Shown here: in pieces, positions 51,479 through 59,727 of the stretch
Numbering within the stretch: the stretch's first letter is position 1
Layout: the number at the start of each line of letters is the position of its first letter
Assembly (NCBI GenBank): GCA_947179485.1
Contig: OX359246.1
Coordinates: 21,018,001-21,082,000, forward strand
DNA length: 64,000 nucleotides
Direction: 5' to 3'
From: Allacma fusca
Lineage: Eukaryota; Arthropoda; Collembola; Symphypleona; Sminthuridae
The notes under the pieces: generated by a model
The model's database searches: none
What the model saw: only the letters and a program-made list of their open reading frames with translations
What the model was told of the DNA's origin: nothing
Made by a program: the position numbers and the translations under genes

Positions 51479-52210
51479 TTATAGTTGTACGGTTGCTCTG
51501 GTTGTGTGTCGGCTGGCTTGTTGTTGTGTATTGGGCCTCACAATTCTGCATCCGACTAGCTGCTCTATAGAATTTTGGACTAATGCCTGCGTGTCTGCAA
51601 CATTGTCTAATTCTCTCTCCTTCGGTTTTTGTTGATCTGTTTTTCTTTTCTTCATTCGAATTCGGTACAGTATTACTGTGAATATAAATATCACTACTGT
51701 GGTAATACAACCGAATGAACTAATAATGACTACGGTATAATCCGTGTCTGATGTTGGAACCTCATTGGATTTCCAATCAATTTCGTTGAATTGCTCCATC
51801 CATGGTGGTCTGCTATCCCTCAGCATCGTGGGCTGTTGGTTTTGTATGAATTGTTGTTGAGGTTGTAGTAAAGCCATTTGTTGGTTCCTTTCCATGATTC
51901 TCTGGGCTTCTACGTTCGGGTCGTTCGGGTCATACTGCACTATGGCTAGTTTCCCATCATCCTTGTGGTGTAGTATGTGTACTGTTGGGTCCTTTTGTGA
52001 TAGCACTGATGCTGTGATAGCTCCGCTTCCGACGGTTATGGCTGGTACCATGTAATTTGCGAACCATTTTCCGACCTGGGTTCCTAAGGTTGCCATCAGT
52101 GGTCCTCCCCATGGTTCTGGACTTGGTTGTGCTATCGGCCTGGTTTCGGAAACGTCCATTGCAATTAGAGTTATTGCAAGGCTCAAAAGAATATACCACT
52201 TGTATTCCAT
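51479..52210 (-). CDS. single-pass membrane protein of the retroelement, 243 aa
   Basis: The start at 52210 has a strong context (AAGGATGG). Residues 1-20 form a signal peptide (hydrophobic core ILLSLAITLIA). A moderately hydrophobic stretch lies at about 50-70. The ectodomain is Gln-rich (residues 105-127) and has no obvious N-glycosylation sequons. A strong transmembrane segment lies at about 158-182, followed by the basic stop-transfer RIRMKKRK and a 53-residue hydrophilic tail. The predicted topology is type I. The architecture is that of a small envelope-like or accessory membrane glycoprotein, but I see no fusion peptide, furin site or cysteine framework, so a fusogenic role is not supported. 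It is the last ORF before the 3' untranslated region and presumably needs a spliced mRNA. I do not recognise homologs. Confidence 0.75.
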   Translation of the reverse strand: MEYKWYILLSLAITLIAMDVSETRPIAQPSPEPWGGPLMATLGTQVGKWFANYMVPAITVGSGAITASVLSQKDPTVHILHHKDDGKLAIVQYDPNDPNVEAQRIMERNQQMALLQPQQQFIQNQQPTMLRDSRPPWMEQFNEIDWKSNEVPTSDTDYTVVIISSFGCITTVVIFIFTVILYRIRMKKRKTDQQKPKERELDNVADTQALVQNSIEQLVGCRIVRPNTQQQASRHTTRATVQL

Positions 52211-52778
52211 CCTTGGAAAATTTTGTATCTGTTTTTGGTTTCGTATTTCTGAGTAGTCTCAAGTATTTGAGCTCTCCGTGGGTGCTGAGATTATAATGAG
52301 TACTCTGGTTTAAGAGTCTCTTATTTATATCAGTATATTGTTTGTGTTTTCATCTTCCGATTGCGAAAGAGAATTCTTTTCCTAATTCCGATGTTGTAAT
52401 CCGTATGTCCCACTTCCGGTGACATAATCTTTTTGTTAGCATTTCTATCCTATGAACTCTATGAAATGTGTTAGTAAGTAAAATATTTTTGTTTTGTTTT
52501 CTATTTTGTATTTTATTTTTATTTGTTTTTCCTTTTCTAATTATTCTGTTATGGTGACCATTATGTAACATCCGCCGTAATCCCGATGGTTGATGCTACA
52601 TAAGATCTTAAAAATGTTTTATCGTAGATCCTCTCTTGCGAAATAATCTACACTTTACATTCCCTTCGGGAATTTCTTCCGTCATCAGGTAATTTAGCTT
52701 CTGCTTTCCCCGCTAGTTCTCCTTCTCTTCCTACCATGACCTGGATGGAATGGTCAGGTTATTATCCTCTGTGGCGTT
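52211..52778 (-). other. intergenic spacer inside the retroelement
   Basis: About 570 bp between the 244- and 243-codon ORFs, with no supportable ORF (the 73-codon frame at 52350-52571 is Lys/Asn-rich and unconvincing). It would be the natural place for a splice acceptor serving the last ORF; I could not single one out. Confidence 0.5.
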
Positions 52779-53513
52779 TTAATCGTCTTCCTCGGACGGC
52801 CCTCTGAGGGTGCCTGTTTCCTCCTCTCCTTCCGCTAGTGTTCGGAATGATATGACTGCGAATCTATTCTCGGATAAAATCTCCGGGTCCCATCTTGCCC
52901 GTTCCGATCTTTCCCATAATTGATCCATTAACCTTCTGTGCTCCACAGGGTTTGTTATAGAAAGGTAGCTGGTTCTTTGTTGTGTTACTGGGTCTCTCCT
53001 AAGTTCTTCCTGAATAACATCATGTCCAAGGTCTCGAAAAACTATTTCGATTCCTGTTCGACCTCTGAGGGTTCGTATGAGATTTATTATGTCGGGTTCA
53101 TCTGGTCTTCCATCAATGACAACTGATCGCCATTGGGGTGTTTGGAATCGATCTATAGCGCTTGGTACCATATGTATTGGTGTTATTCCTGGTCGTCTTT
53201 CATTTCTTGGTGATAAATGATATGGTTTGTAACTTGGTCCGTCTCTACGGTTGCTAATTTGCTCCCGAATCCTGTGAAAATGTTCTCTTTGCCAGATTCG
53301 TATCGTGACAAGTTCGTTTAGGTCTCTGAAAGAACCTGTTCTCCGGGGTTGTCTTAGGGTGGCTACTCCTCCTTTTAGTTTTCTAGCGTATAGGGTAGTT
53401 GGCTTTTGGCCTTCCCCTGCTAGTTTCATTGCGAATATCCAGTCTTCCCATTGTCCTAGTTCTTCTTCTATGTCGTCTATTGGATTGGGTTGACTTCTGC
53501 CGCTTTGGTTCAT
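52779..53513 (-). CDS. retroelement accessory ORF, 244 aa, unknown function
   Basis: An intact frame that overlaps the last 131 nt of the preceding 1963-codon ORF in a different frame; the upstream in-frame stop is about 14 codons before the ATG. The protein is soluble-looking and highly charged, with many Arg/Glu. Examples are an acidic N-terminal segment (DDIEEELGQWEDW), a basic central part and an acidic end (GPSEEDD). There is no signal peptide, transmembrane segment or cysteine cluster. The overlap allows expression by frameshifting, termination-reinitiation or splicing; sequence alone does not decide. Base composition matches the other element ORFs. I do not recognise the family. Confidence 0.7.
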   Translation of the reverse strand: MNQSGRSQPNPIDDIEEELGQWEDWIFAMKLAGEGQKPTTLYARKLKGGVATLRQPRRTGSFRDLNELVTIRIWQREHFHRIREQISNRRDGPSYKPYHLSPRNERRPGITPIHMVPSAIDRFQTPQWRSVVIDGRPDEPDIINLIRTLRGRTGIEIVFRDLGHDVIQEELRRDPVTQQRTSYLSITNPVEHRRLMDQLWERSERARWDPEILSENRFAVISFRTLAEGEEETGTLRGPSEEDD

Positions 53514-56500
53514 CGCTCCAAATTGTCGCCACTCCTGAATTGCCTCGTCTTGCTAGTTGTTGTAAAGCTTTCTCTCCACGTCCGGTGATGGCGTCTCCTC
53601 TCAGTAGGAAACTATTTATCCATATTTCTTGCTCTCGCCAGGTTGGCTGAGTTCCTATGTCGAACCACATCTGAGTAATTAATCTGCGTAGCTCGGTTCC
53701 TGTTAGCCCTTGCATTACTCCTTGATGTTCCCGACATGTTAGGTATGTTGGTACTTGGTGATTATCAATACCTCTTTGACCGTTGAACAGTGTTGTCCAA
53801 AGTCTCGGTATCATTTCCCCTGGTGAGATGTTCATGTCTCCTGCCATCGTTTCTAGACGGGTGTTTTCCATTGGTACGTTTCTTCGACTTTGCCCGTATA
53901 GGATGAGCAGGTCTCGCTCCCTTGGGTCTAGTCTGCGATAATCTGTGGGATGGTCCATTGCATCATACAGCAATGCCCTTCTTTCCCGGATTAATTCTCC
54001 GTGATTGTTGTAATCTATTCCTGCCTGGTGTTCGGCGTATTCTATATTTGATTCGTGAGCATCTGTTCTGGGTTCGCTTAAGGTGCTAAGCGCCCTTCGT
54101 AACTGCTCGAGTCGTAGTTGAGGTGGTTGGGTGGGTTGTTGGTGGATATCAAGTCTCTCGATAAATGTCTCCCTGTACATTCTGTTGAGCCATCTCACTA
54201 GATTTTGCTCTGGACTGTTGGTTGACCGGTGTGAGATATTATATGTTGGAAATTTCTCTGGGTCGATGGTAGATTTCTGGTAACAATGAGGACACATGGT
54301 GGATCTTTCCCTGGTGTCCATGTTGTTGCTGAAGTAGTTGGTTCTCCTGGAGTACTGCGCTTCTATCTGGCCATGGCGTTCGTCTCCGGATATGTCTTCC
54401 ATCACTTGGTCCGGGAATCTTGGCGGTGGTGAGTGGTCCAATGGGTCATTGGCCCTTTCCACCATCTTTTTCACTTGTAGTCGTACCGGATCCAGTTGGC
54501 TGTATAGCTGTGTCTTGTTTGGGTTGGTAAAGATGACTATTTCCGCATCTTCATCTTCCCAACTTGGTGCTACCATCCATCCACGGACTCCTATGTAAAA
54601 TGATACGTGAGCTAAATCAACGAATCTTACATCAGGTGAGTCGGGTTGTGCCAGTGGGTCTTCCGGTGCTGGAGCTGGTGGGTTTTCCTGGCGTTCTTCC
54701 TTGAACTCCACCTTTCGTTGACGTTGTCTAGCTCGTCTGGACTTCAGTGTGTCTTCAGTGGGTGGTATAGATTGTCCCGCCATCGTGGATGGTCCTGGTG
54801 ACGGTGACCTTGATCCCCGTCTGTCCCTTGTATCGTTAAAAATTACCGTCCTAATGGGTGAGTATACTCTAACCCTGGGTCGTTCAATTTCTGGCTCTGG
54901 ACCTCGTCGTCGTCCTCTATACTGGAATGTACAGTTTGGAGCGTTGTCTCTTCCATACAACCTGTCCAACTCGGGTCTACTCCTTCGGATGTATTGTACC
55001 GGAATGTCCTTTTGTTTTTGCCAAGCTTCATGTGCTGCTAACTTGGTCTTTGGTCGTACGGGTGGCTTATGGCCATGTTTGAGTGGGCAGTATTCGCATC
55101 TGGTCTGCACCCACTTACTATCTGTCTCATTGTCTGACGAACTATCTACCTGATGTTCTAATGGTGGCTTCTCCTCGTCGTCTAAGACTTCTTCCTTGAT
55201 TACGTTCAATGATGTTCCGGCTCCTTCTTCTTGAGCTTCCATAGCTTGTTCCGTTGGCACAGCCGGTTCCTCTTCTGAGGCCAAAACCGGTCCTTCTGCT
55301 CCCTCTGTCCTTCGTGGGTGGCTTCTTCCGGGGCCACTTTTCCGTATTGGATCCTGGTTCCCTCCGAAGTCCATTCCGACGGACGTGCCAATATAGATTA
55401 CCATTCTGAGGGTAAATCGTACAAGCTGTTGAATAATCCCTGTAGGTCTTCCTGACGATGAGTGAGCCTCCTCTTCCTCGATTCGTGCCAGCATAAGCTG
55501 TAGCTGTTGTTTTAAGAATTGTTTGCTATAACTGACGGGTGACCATGCGTTGGTCGGTCCTACGAATGCATCTCGCCTCTGCCGTTCTCTGGCTGCTCGT
55601 TCCGACGTTCGCTGGAAGAGTGGATGGGTTTGTGAGACGTTGGCATGTGCCTTTGTCTCCCATCCCTTGAGTTCTTCTTCTTCGAGATGGTCAACTCCGT
55701 TGTATATGTGTGGTATGAGCAAAACTATCGTCCAGTTTGCTTCTGTGATTGTCGTTGCTAGTGCGAAGTGTACAACTTCACCTATTGCAATTTCCTCGGT
55801 GGGGTGGACATAGTCTTCCCCTTTTGTGATACTGTGAGGGTTGTTTTGCATCTGGCGTTGTAGATTATTTATCTGGTCTTTTGCCAAGATACTCCGCCTG
55901 GTGCGTTTATGTATGGTTTTGAGTCCCAAAATTTGGATGACTTTGTCGATGAATTTCCCGTATTGTATCTCGTATTCCTTCCAAATTTCGTACTTGGTTT
56001 GTAATGGTAACTGGATTGGTTTTGTTATTAAGTCCATTGCGACTGACTGTAAAGTTCTTGTTGTAAGGTGGTAACCGTCACGTATTGCTTGTGACATTAA
56101 CCAAATAGCTTGCGGTAATTTTCGTTGGTCTCGAATTTTCTGTCTTCGTTCCTCTTCCTCCGAAGTGGGTTCGGGAGCATGTCGTCGCTCTCTCCCGTTT
56201 TCCGATTCTTCCTCCTCCACTTCCTTGCCTAAAGCTTGGTTCCACACTTTGGCTACAGAAGTTTCGTTGAGGTAATGAGCATTCCTTTGGATATCATCTG
56301 GTAATGCTATTAAGTTCGGAGATATTTCTGTTGCTGTTGGATCTTCCTTAAGAAAATCTTCTAATTCTTTTTCCTCACTGGCGTTGACGGGCATTATCAT
56401 CCAGATGGGTCGTTGGTCTGGTAGTTGGGACTCAATGAGTACCCAGTCCTGTGGTATTTTGACTGTTTTGAGTGGTTTATTCCATCTCCGGACTGCGTCT

Positions 56501-59274
56501 AGGATTGAGCTGGTGTAAACTCCTACTATGACCATTCCCGTGGTACACATGCCTACGGCTCCTGCTACTCCTCGTACTACTCCATTCTGCCAGAGTCGGT
56601 GCGCTGTGGCTGAGCCGAAACCTTGGTACCGTACGGCTGAATTTCCGACCGGTGGGCAATCCCGTTGGTCGTAAGGGTCATAGTGTCCGATTTCCTCTGA
56701 GTCTTCCTTGTTTTCAAAGTCTAGGCTGACATGGTCAAAGCCTCTTGGACTGGTTAGATTCTCGATTTCCAATCGGGTCCACCACTGGTAGTGTGATGCC
56801 CGGGTTGTTGGATATGGTCCGTAGTGTCCCGTCAATTCCTTTCTCAAGGTTGATTGTCCTACAGCAGATGTGATTAAACCGAACATTAATAAGAATGATA
56901 ACCAACTGTTACCGAGGTAAGGTATGGGTCCTCCTCGTCTTCCTCCTCCTCCACGTCCCATTTCCGGCGTGTGAGGTGGCGTTTGAATTGATGAGGTTGA
57001 CTGTCTTGGTTCCTCGTCGTCACTGAGGATGACGGTTCCGTCCTGGGGTGAATTGGCAAAATCAGCCAATGAAAGCTGGTGGTGATTAACAATTTCCGTT
57101 GTATCTGAAGTTATTGATGATTCTCGATCTTTGGGTCTTCTCTTTGATCTGATCACCTCAAAATCCTCTGAACTACTACTCTGTTCGTTATGTTGTTCGG
57201 CTATAGATAGCTCGGATGTTGCAACTTCGACGTTTTGTGCTGGTGAGGGTGGCATTTCCGTTGCCATTCCTGTTGGGTTTGCAGTTTCTGGACCATTTCG
57301 TTTTTCCTGAGCGAGCAAACGCTCTAGCTCTCCGGATGTAGCTGTTGACGTTGGAATGTTCGTTGGTTCAAAATGTGCTGGAGGTAATTCTCTGGTTTGA
57401 AGGTCTATTTTTGACTCAGCACATACCAAGTGAAAGTCGTTATCATTTCTCCACTTTATCCATTCCTGGCGGTGGCGTGCTAGTTCTTTCATTAATTCTT
57501 CCTTTTGCTTTTTCGCACTATCTGCATTGACGTTTTGTCTGGCAAGGTTGCGGATGATTTCCCCGAGGTCTTTTATTCGGTTTACCATCTCCTCGTGCTT
57601 CCCTGCTTTCCTGGAGTCCTCTCCGATCTTTAGGATGTTCGACTGCCATTTCGCCGGTGGTTGGGTTGGTGCTGTGCTCTGTCCGAATAGCTCTAAGATG
57701 GTCATCTGAGCCTCTTTCTTGACCTTCTTCTCCTTCTTTGCACGTTTCTTTGCATGATGTTCACATTCCTGTTGTACCACTGGTCCACTGTCGGTTGCAA
57801 TTACTTGTCGTACCCTTTTACATCCTTTCCTACTACAGGTTTGGATGGGTACTGTCTCTTCCTCTTCTGAATCTGAAGAAGATTCATTGGCGGTATCTCT
57901 GTCCGCTGTTGTAGCTGTGTCCGTGGCAGTTTCTTCGCTCCATGGTACTACTGCTACTGGTGGTGGAGTCACTACAGGTACTTCCACTGGTCTCTCTCTT
58001 TGAGCGATGCAAACTGCACGCTGTGGTTTAGGTGGTTCACTACTGACCGGTATTGTTGGCGGTGGCATCTTTGTAACCGCTGTGTAACTTAAAGCTGGAG
58101 CTGCTATGGGTGCTGTCAGTATTGACTCCCTCTCCATTCGGTCGTTATGATCTCTCGCCGATGGTGATAGAAATGGTGAAGGTGGTGGGGATGACTCTCT
58201 CCTGCTCCTTGACCGCGCTGGACTATCATAGCGGCTCCTTGACCTGTCGTCCTCCCGTCGCTTTTTCCTTTCTGATGACGACTCCGTCTCCCGCTTCCTG
58301 GTCCTGCTGTCCTTGGAGCTGTGTCTTTCCCTTGAACTTTCTCTTGAGCTTCTGTGGTGTCTGCTCGAACTTTCTCCGGTAGTGATGGCCCGCCCGCGGC
58401 CTCTCCCGGCTGGTGCCATGTGTGCCGAGTAGGCTGCGAATCTCGGAGGTTCCCTTCGTCGGTCCTCCAAGTTCCCTCGTCTCAGATCGGGTCCATAGTT
58501 ATCATCAATACGTCTGTTGATTCTATGGGCTACGTCCTCGACCTGCTCTTCATGTTGCGGTAACCATTCACTAATTTCGGGGATGTTGACCCGGGTTACT
58601 CCACAAATGGGGTCGGCTCCCATCACTTTCCGAGATGAGCTTCGACTGGTCTTGCCTCGTTCATATTGAAGGCTTGGCGTAAATGCCCAAGGATCGTGTT
58701 CATAATCTCCCCTTGGATTTCTTTGTCCGGGTACATCCTTCTCCTGTCTGTAGTTCTGAACTAGCCATGGATCATCTGGCTGTCTATTGCGTGTTCTACA
58801 GATAGGGATCTGTCGGCGTATGGGAGTGGGATTAAACTCTTGTCCTTTAAAAAGGTAAACAAGATCATCTGGCGCTCGTTCGCCTTTGTCTACTTCCACC
58901 TGCTGCTCCGGAAAATTTATCGACCCGCAAAAGTGCGGTTCCCGTCGTAATATACGGTAATCTAATGTTAATTCCCTAGGTTTCCTGAGAGCTCCAATTA
59001 GTACTGAATGGGTTACGATTTCTCGTCCATCTCGTCCTTGGATGATAATCCTGTGGGGTAACTTCCCGTCTACTCTGAGAACAACTTCCAGTCGTCCCGT
59101 GTCTGAGTTTGGTAAAATTTTTGCTTGTGGTATTTCCACTTCAGTTTGACTCACGTATTGGGTCCAATAACGTGGTCGATCGTCGTCGTCCCTGTCGACG
59201 GCGGGTAGGGCGTCTTGGCGTGGAGTCTCGTTGGTTCGAGACCCGGATGCACGTGATCCTCTGTTCTCTGACAT
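53383..59274 (-). CDS. giant retroelement ORF, 1963 aa, with RS domain and internal env-like module
   Basis: An uninterrupted frame whose ATG follows TTATCTTCAACCAG, a good splice acceptor. Visible parts, with rough residues: an RS domain (about 300-365); a Cys/His cluster (CSRKGC near 479 to CEHH near 505), then a basic NLS-like run; a charged helical region (about 560-620); Met772 followed by an Arg/Gly n-region and a hydrophobic core (791-805) that is a textbook signal peptide; five N-glycosylation sequons between about 830 and 1210; a hydrophobic segment (about 890-918); furin-type sites RERR (1028-1031) and RTRR (1124-1127); a weak hydrophobic segment near 1285-1303; CEYC...HGH near 1391; and CPHC near 1660. 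The 772-1300 part has envelope-like layout but few cysteines. Subdivision by splicing or internal initiation at Met772 (context GAAATGGG) is likely but unproven. Confidence 0.85.
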   Translation of the reverse strand: MSENRGSRASGSRTNETPRQDALPAVDRDDDDRPRYWTQYVSQTEVEIPQAKILPNSDTGRLEVVLRVDGKLPHRIIIQGRDGREIVTHSVLIGALRKPRELTLDYRILRREPHFCGSINFPEQQVEVDKGERAPDDLVYLFKGQEFNPTPIRRQIPICRTRNRQPDDPWLVQNYRQEKDVPGQRNPRGDYEHDPWAFTPSLQYERGKTSRSSSRKVMGADPICGVTRVNIPEISEWLPQHEEQVEDVAHRINRRIDDNYGPDLRRGNLEDRRREPPRFAAYSAHMAPAGRGRGRAITTGESSSRHHRSSRESSRERHSSKDSRTRKRETESSSERKKRREDDRSRSRYDSPARSRSRRESSPPPSPFLSPSARDHNDRMERESILTAPIAAPALSYTAVTKMPPPTIPVSSEPPKPQRAVCIAQRERPVEVPVVTPPPVAVVPWSEETATDTATTADRDTANESSSDSEEEETVPIQTCSRKGCKRVRQVIATDSGPVVQQECEHHAKKRAKKEKKVKKEAQMTILELFGQSTAPTQPPAKWQSNILKIGEDSRKAGKHEEMVNRIKDLGEIIRNLARQNVNADSAKKQKEELMKELARHRQEWIKWRNDNDFHLVCAESKIDLQTRELPPAHFEPTNIPTSTATSGELERLLAQEKRNGPETANPTGMATEMPPSPAQNVEVATSELSIAEQHNEQSSSSEDFEVIRSKRRPKDRESSITSDTTEIVNHHQLSLADFANSPQDGTVILSDDEEPRQSTSSIQTPPHTPEMGRGGGGRRGGPIPYLGNSWLSFLLMFGLITSAVGQSTLRKELTGHYGPYPTTRASHYQWWTRLEIENLTSPRGFDHVSLDFENKEDSEEIGHYDPYDQRDCPPVGNSAVRYQGFGSATAHRLWQNGVVRGVAGAVGMCTTGMVIVGVYTSSILDAVRRWNKPLKTVKIPQDWVLIESQLPDQRPIWMIMPVNASEEKELEDFLKEDPTATEISPNLIALPDDIQRNAHYLNETSVAKVWNQALGKEVEEEESENGRERRHAPEPTSEEEERRQKIRDQRKLPQAIWLMSQAIRDGYHLTTRTLQSVAMDLITKPIQLPLQTKYEIWKEYEIQYGKFIDKVIQILGLKTIHKRTRRSILAKDQINNLQRQMQNNPHSITKGEDYVHPTEEIAIGEVVHFALATTITEANWTIVLLIPHIYNGVDHLEEEELKGWETKAHANVSQTHPLFQRTSERAARERQRRDAFVGPTNAWSPVSYSKQFLKQQLQLMLARIEEEEAHSSSGRPTGIIQQLVRFTLRMVIYIGTSVGMDFGGNQDPIRKSGPGRSHPRRTEGAEGPVLASEEEPAVPTEQAMEAQEEGAGTSLNVIKEEVLDDEEKPPLEHQVDSSSDNETDSKWVQTRCEYCPLKHGHKPPVRPKTKLAAHEAWQKQKDIPVQYIRRSRPELDRLYGRDNAPNCTFQYRGRRRGPEPEIERPRVRVYSPIRTVIFNDTRDRRGSRSPSPGPSTMAGQSIPPTEDTLKSRRARQRQRKVEFKEERQENPPAPAPEDPLAQPDSPDVRFVDLAHVSFYIGVRGWMVAPSWEDEDAEIVIFTNPNKTQLYSQLDPVRLQVKKMVERANDPLDHSPPPRFPDQVMEDISGDERHGQIEAQYSRRTNYFSNNMDTRERSTMCPHCYQKSTIDPEKFPTYNISHRSTNSPEQNLVRWLNRMYRETFIERLDIHQQPTQPPQLRLEQLRRALSTLSEPRTDAHESNIEYAEHQAGIDYNNHGELIRERRALLYDAMDHPTDYRRLDPRERDLLILYGQSRRNVPMENTRLETMAGDMNISPGEMIPRLWTTLFNGQRGIDNHQVPTYLTCREHQGVMQGLTGTELRRLITQMWFDIGTQPTWREQEIWINSFLLRGDAITGRGEKALQQLARRGNSGVATIWSDEPKRQKSTQSNRRHRRRTRTMGRLDIRNETSRGRPKANYPIR

Positions 59275-59467
59275 CTGGTTGAAGATAAAATACTTTGCAG
59301 TAATCAGATTTAATGATTGTGTACGTACCTACGTATCGGATTCTCCTTCGACCTTGTCGTATGAGGTAACTAATGAGATTTATACGGTCTCCAATCCTGA
59401 GATCAATCTCGCTTTGACCAAAACTAACACAGTTTGGTATTGTTGTTAAGTATCTAGTGGTGCTCAT
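59141..59467 (-). CDS. small bridging ORF, 108 aa, between pol and the 1963-codon ORF
   Basis: This frame fills the gap between the end of the integrase ORF and the ATG of the giant ORF, then overlaps the latter by 134 nt. Its ATG (59465-59467) overlaps the TGA of the 87-codon coiled-coil ORF as ATGA, and it is in the same frame as the integrase ORF, two codons after that ORF's TGA. The first about 64 residues are unique (SEIDLRIGDRINLISYLI), and the overlapping tail is Arg-rich. It could be expressed by stop readthrough, by reinitiation at ATGA, or not at all. No family is recognised. Confidence 0.35.
   Translation of the reverse strand: MSTTRYLTTIPNCVSFGQSEIDLRIGDRINLISYLIRQGRRRIRYVGTYTIIKSDYCKVFYLQPDVREQRITCIRVSNQRDSTPRRPTRRRQGRRRSTTLLDPIRESN
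59275..59328 (-). promoter_or_regulatory. candidate splice acceptor at the giant ORF start, with a nearby donor
   Basis: On the minus strand, pyrimidine-rich TTTTATCTTCAACCAG (acceptor AG at 59276-59275) is followed directly by the ATG of the 1963-codon ORF. A donor-like AG|GTACGT sits 54 nt upstream (59328). The acceptor position suggests a subgenomic mRNA spliced from a leader outside the window. The local 54-nt intron would be in frame with the 108-codon ORF and would not fuse it to the giant ORF. Confidence 0.4.
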
Positions 59468-59727
59468 CCGCTTTCAGACTGATCCAAATCTTCTCGTCCT
59501 TTTTCGGGTACGAGTTGGGTATCGTCTACTTTCTCCGATTTCTTCAGCGCTTCCTTCTTGAGGTGTTTCGCCTGCTTCTTTAACTCCCGAATCTCCTCCT
59601 GAACTTGTTGAAGTTCCTGTTGGATTTGTACTCGTCGGGTTCTGAGGATCGCTGAATGTCTCTCGGTGCTCTGACGTATTCGTTCTAATTCTCTCAGGCC
59701 TTCTGGGACTGTCTTTCGTGATGACAT
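59464..59727 (-). CDS. overprinted coiled-coil mini-ORF E, 87 aa
   Basis: Same alternate frame; it runs 10 nt past the integrase ORF stop. The core is a highly charged coiled-coil candidate (LRELERIRQSTERHS, QIQQELQQVQEEIRELKKQ, then a Lys-rich stretch), with an acidic C-terminus. Its TGA overlaps the ATG of the 108-codon bridging ORF (ATGA), an arrangement known from coupled termination-reinitiation. Confidence 0.42.
   Translation of the reverse strand: MSSRKTVPEGLRELERIRQSTERHSAILRTRRVQIQQELQQVQEEIRELKKQAKHLKKEALKKSEKVDDTQLVPEKGREDLDQSESG

Noticed and set aside
51375-51710. 111-aa minus ORF overlapping the end of the 243-aa membrane protein
   Set aside because: Shadow frame over the cytoplasmic tail; Thr/Lys/Asn-rich without structure.
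51957-52262. 101-aa minus ORF overlapping the start of the membrane protein
   Set aside because: Shadow frame; the overlapping ORF has signal peptide, TM and a strong start context.
54338-58563. Several plus-strand and minus-strand frames of 60-134 codons inside the giant ORF
   Set aside because: Antisense or frame shadows of a high-GC 1963-codon ORF; unlike the five mini-ORFs they share neither a frame nor a structural theme.
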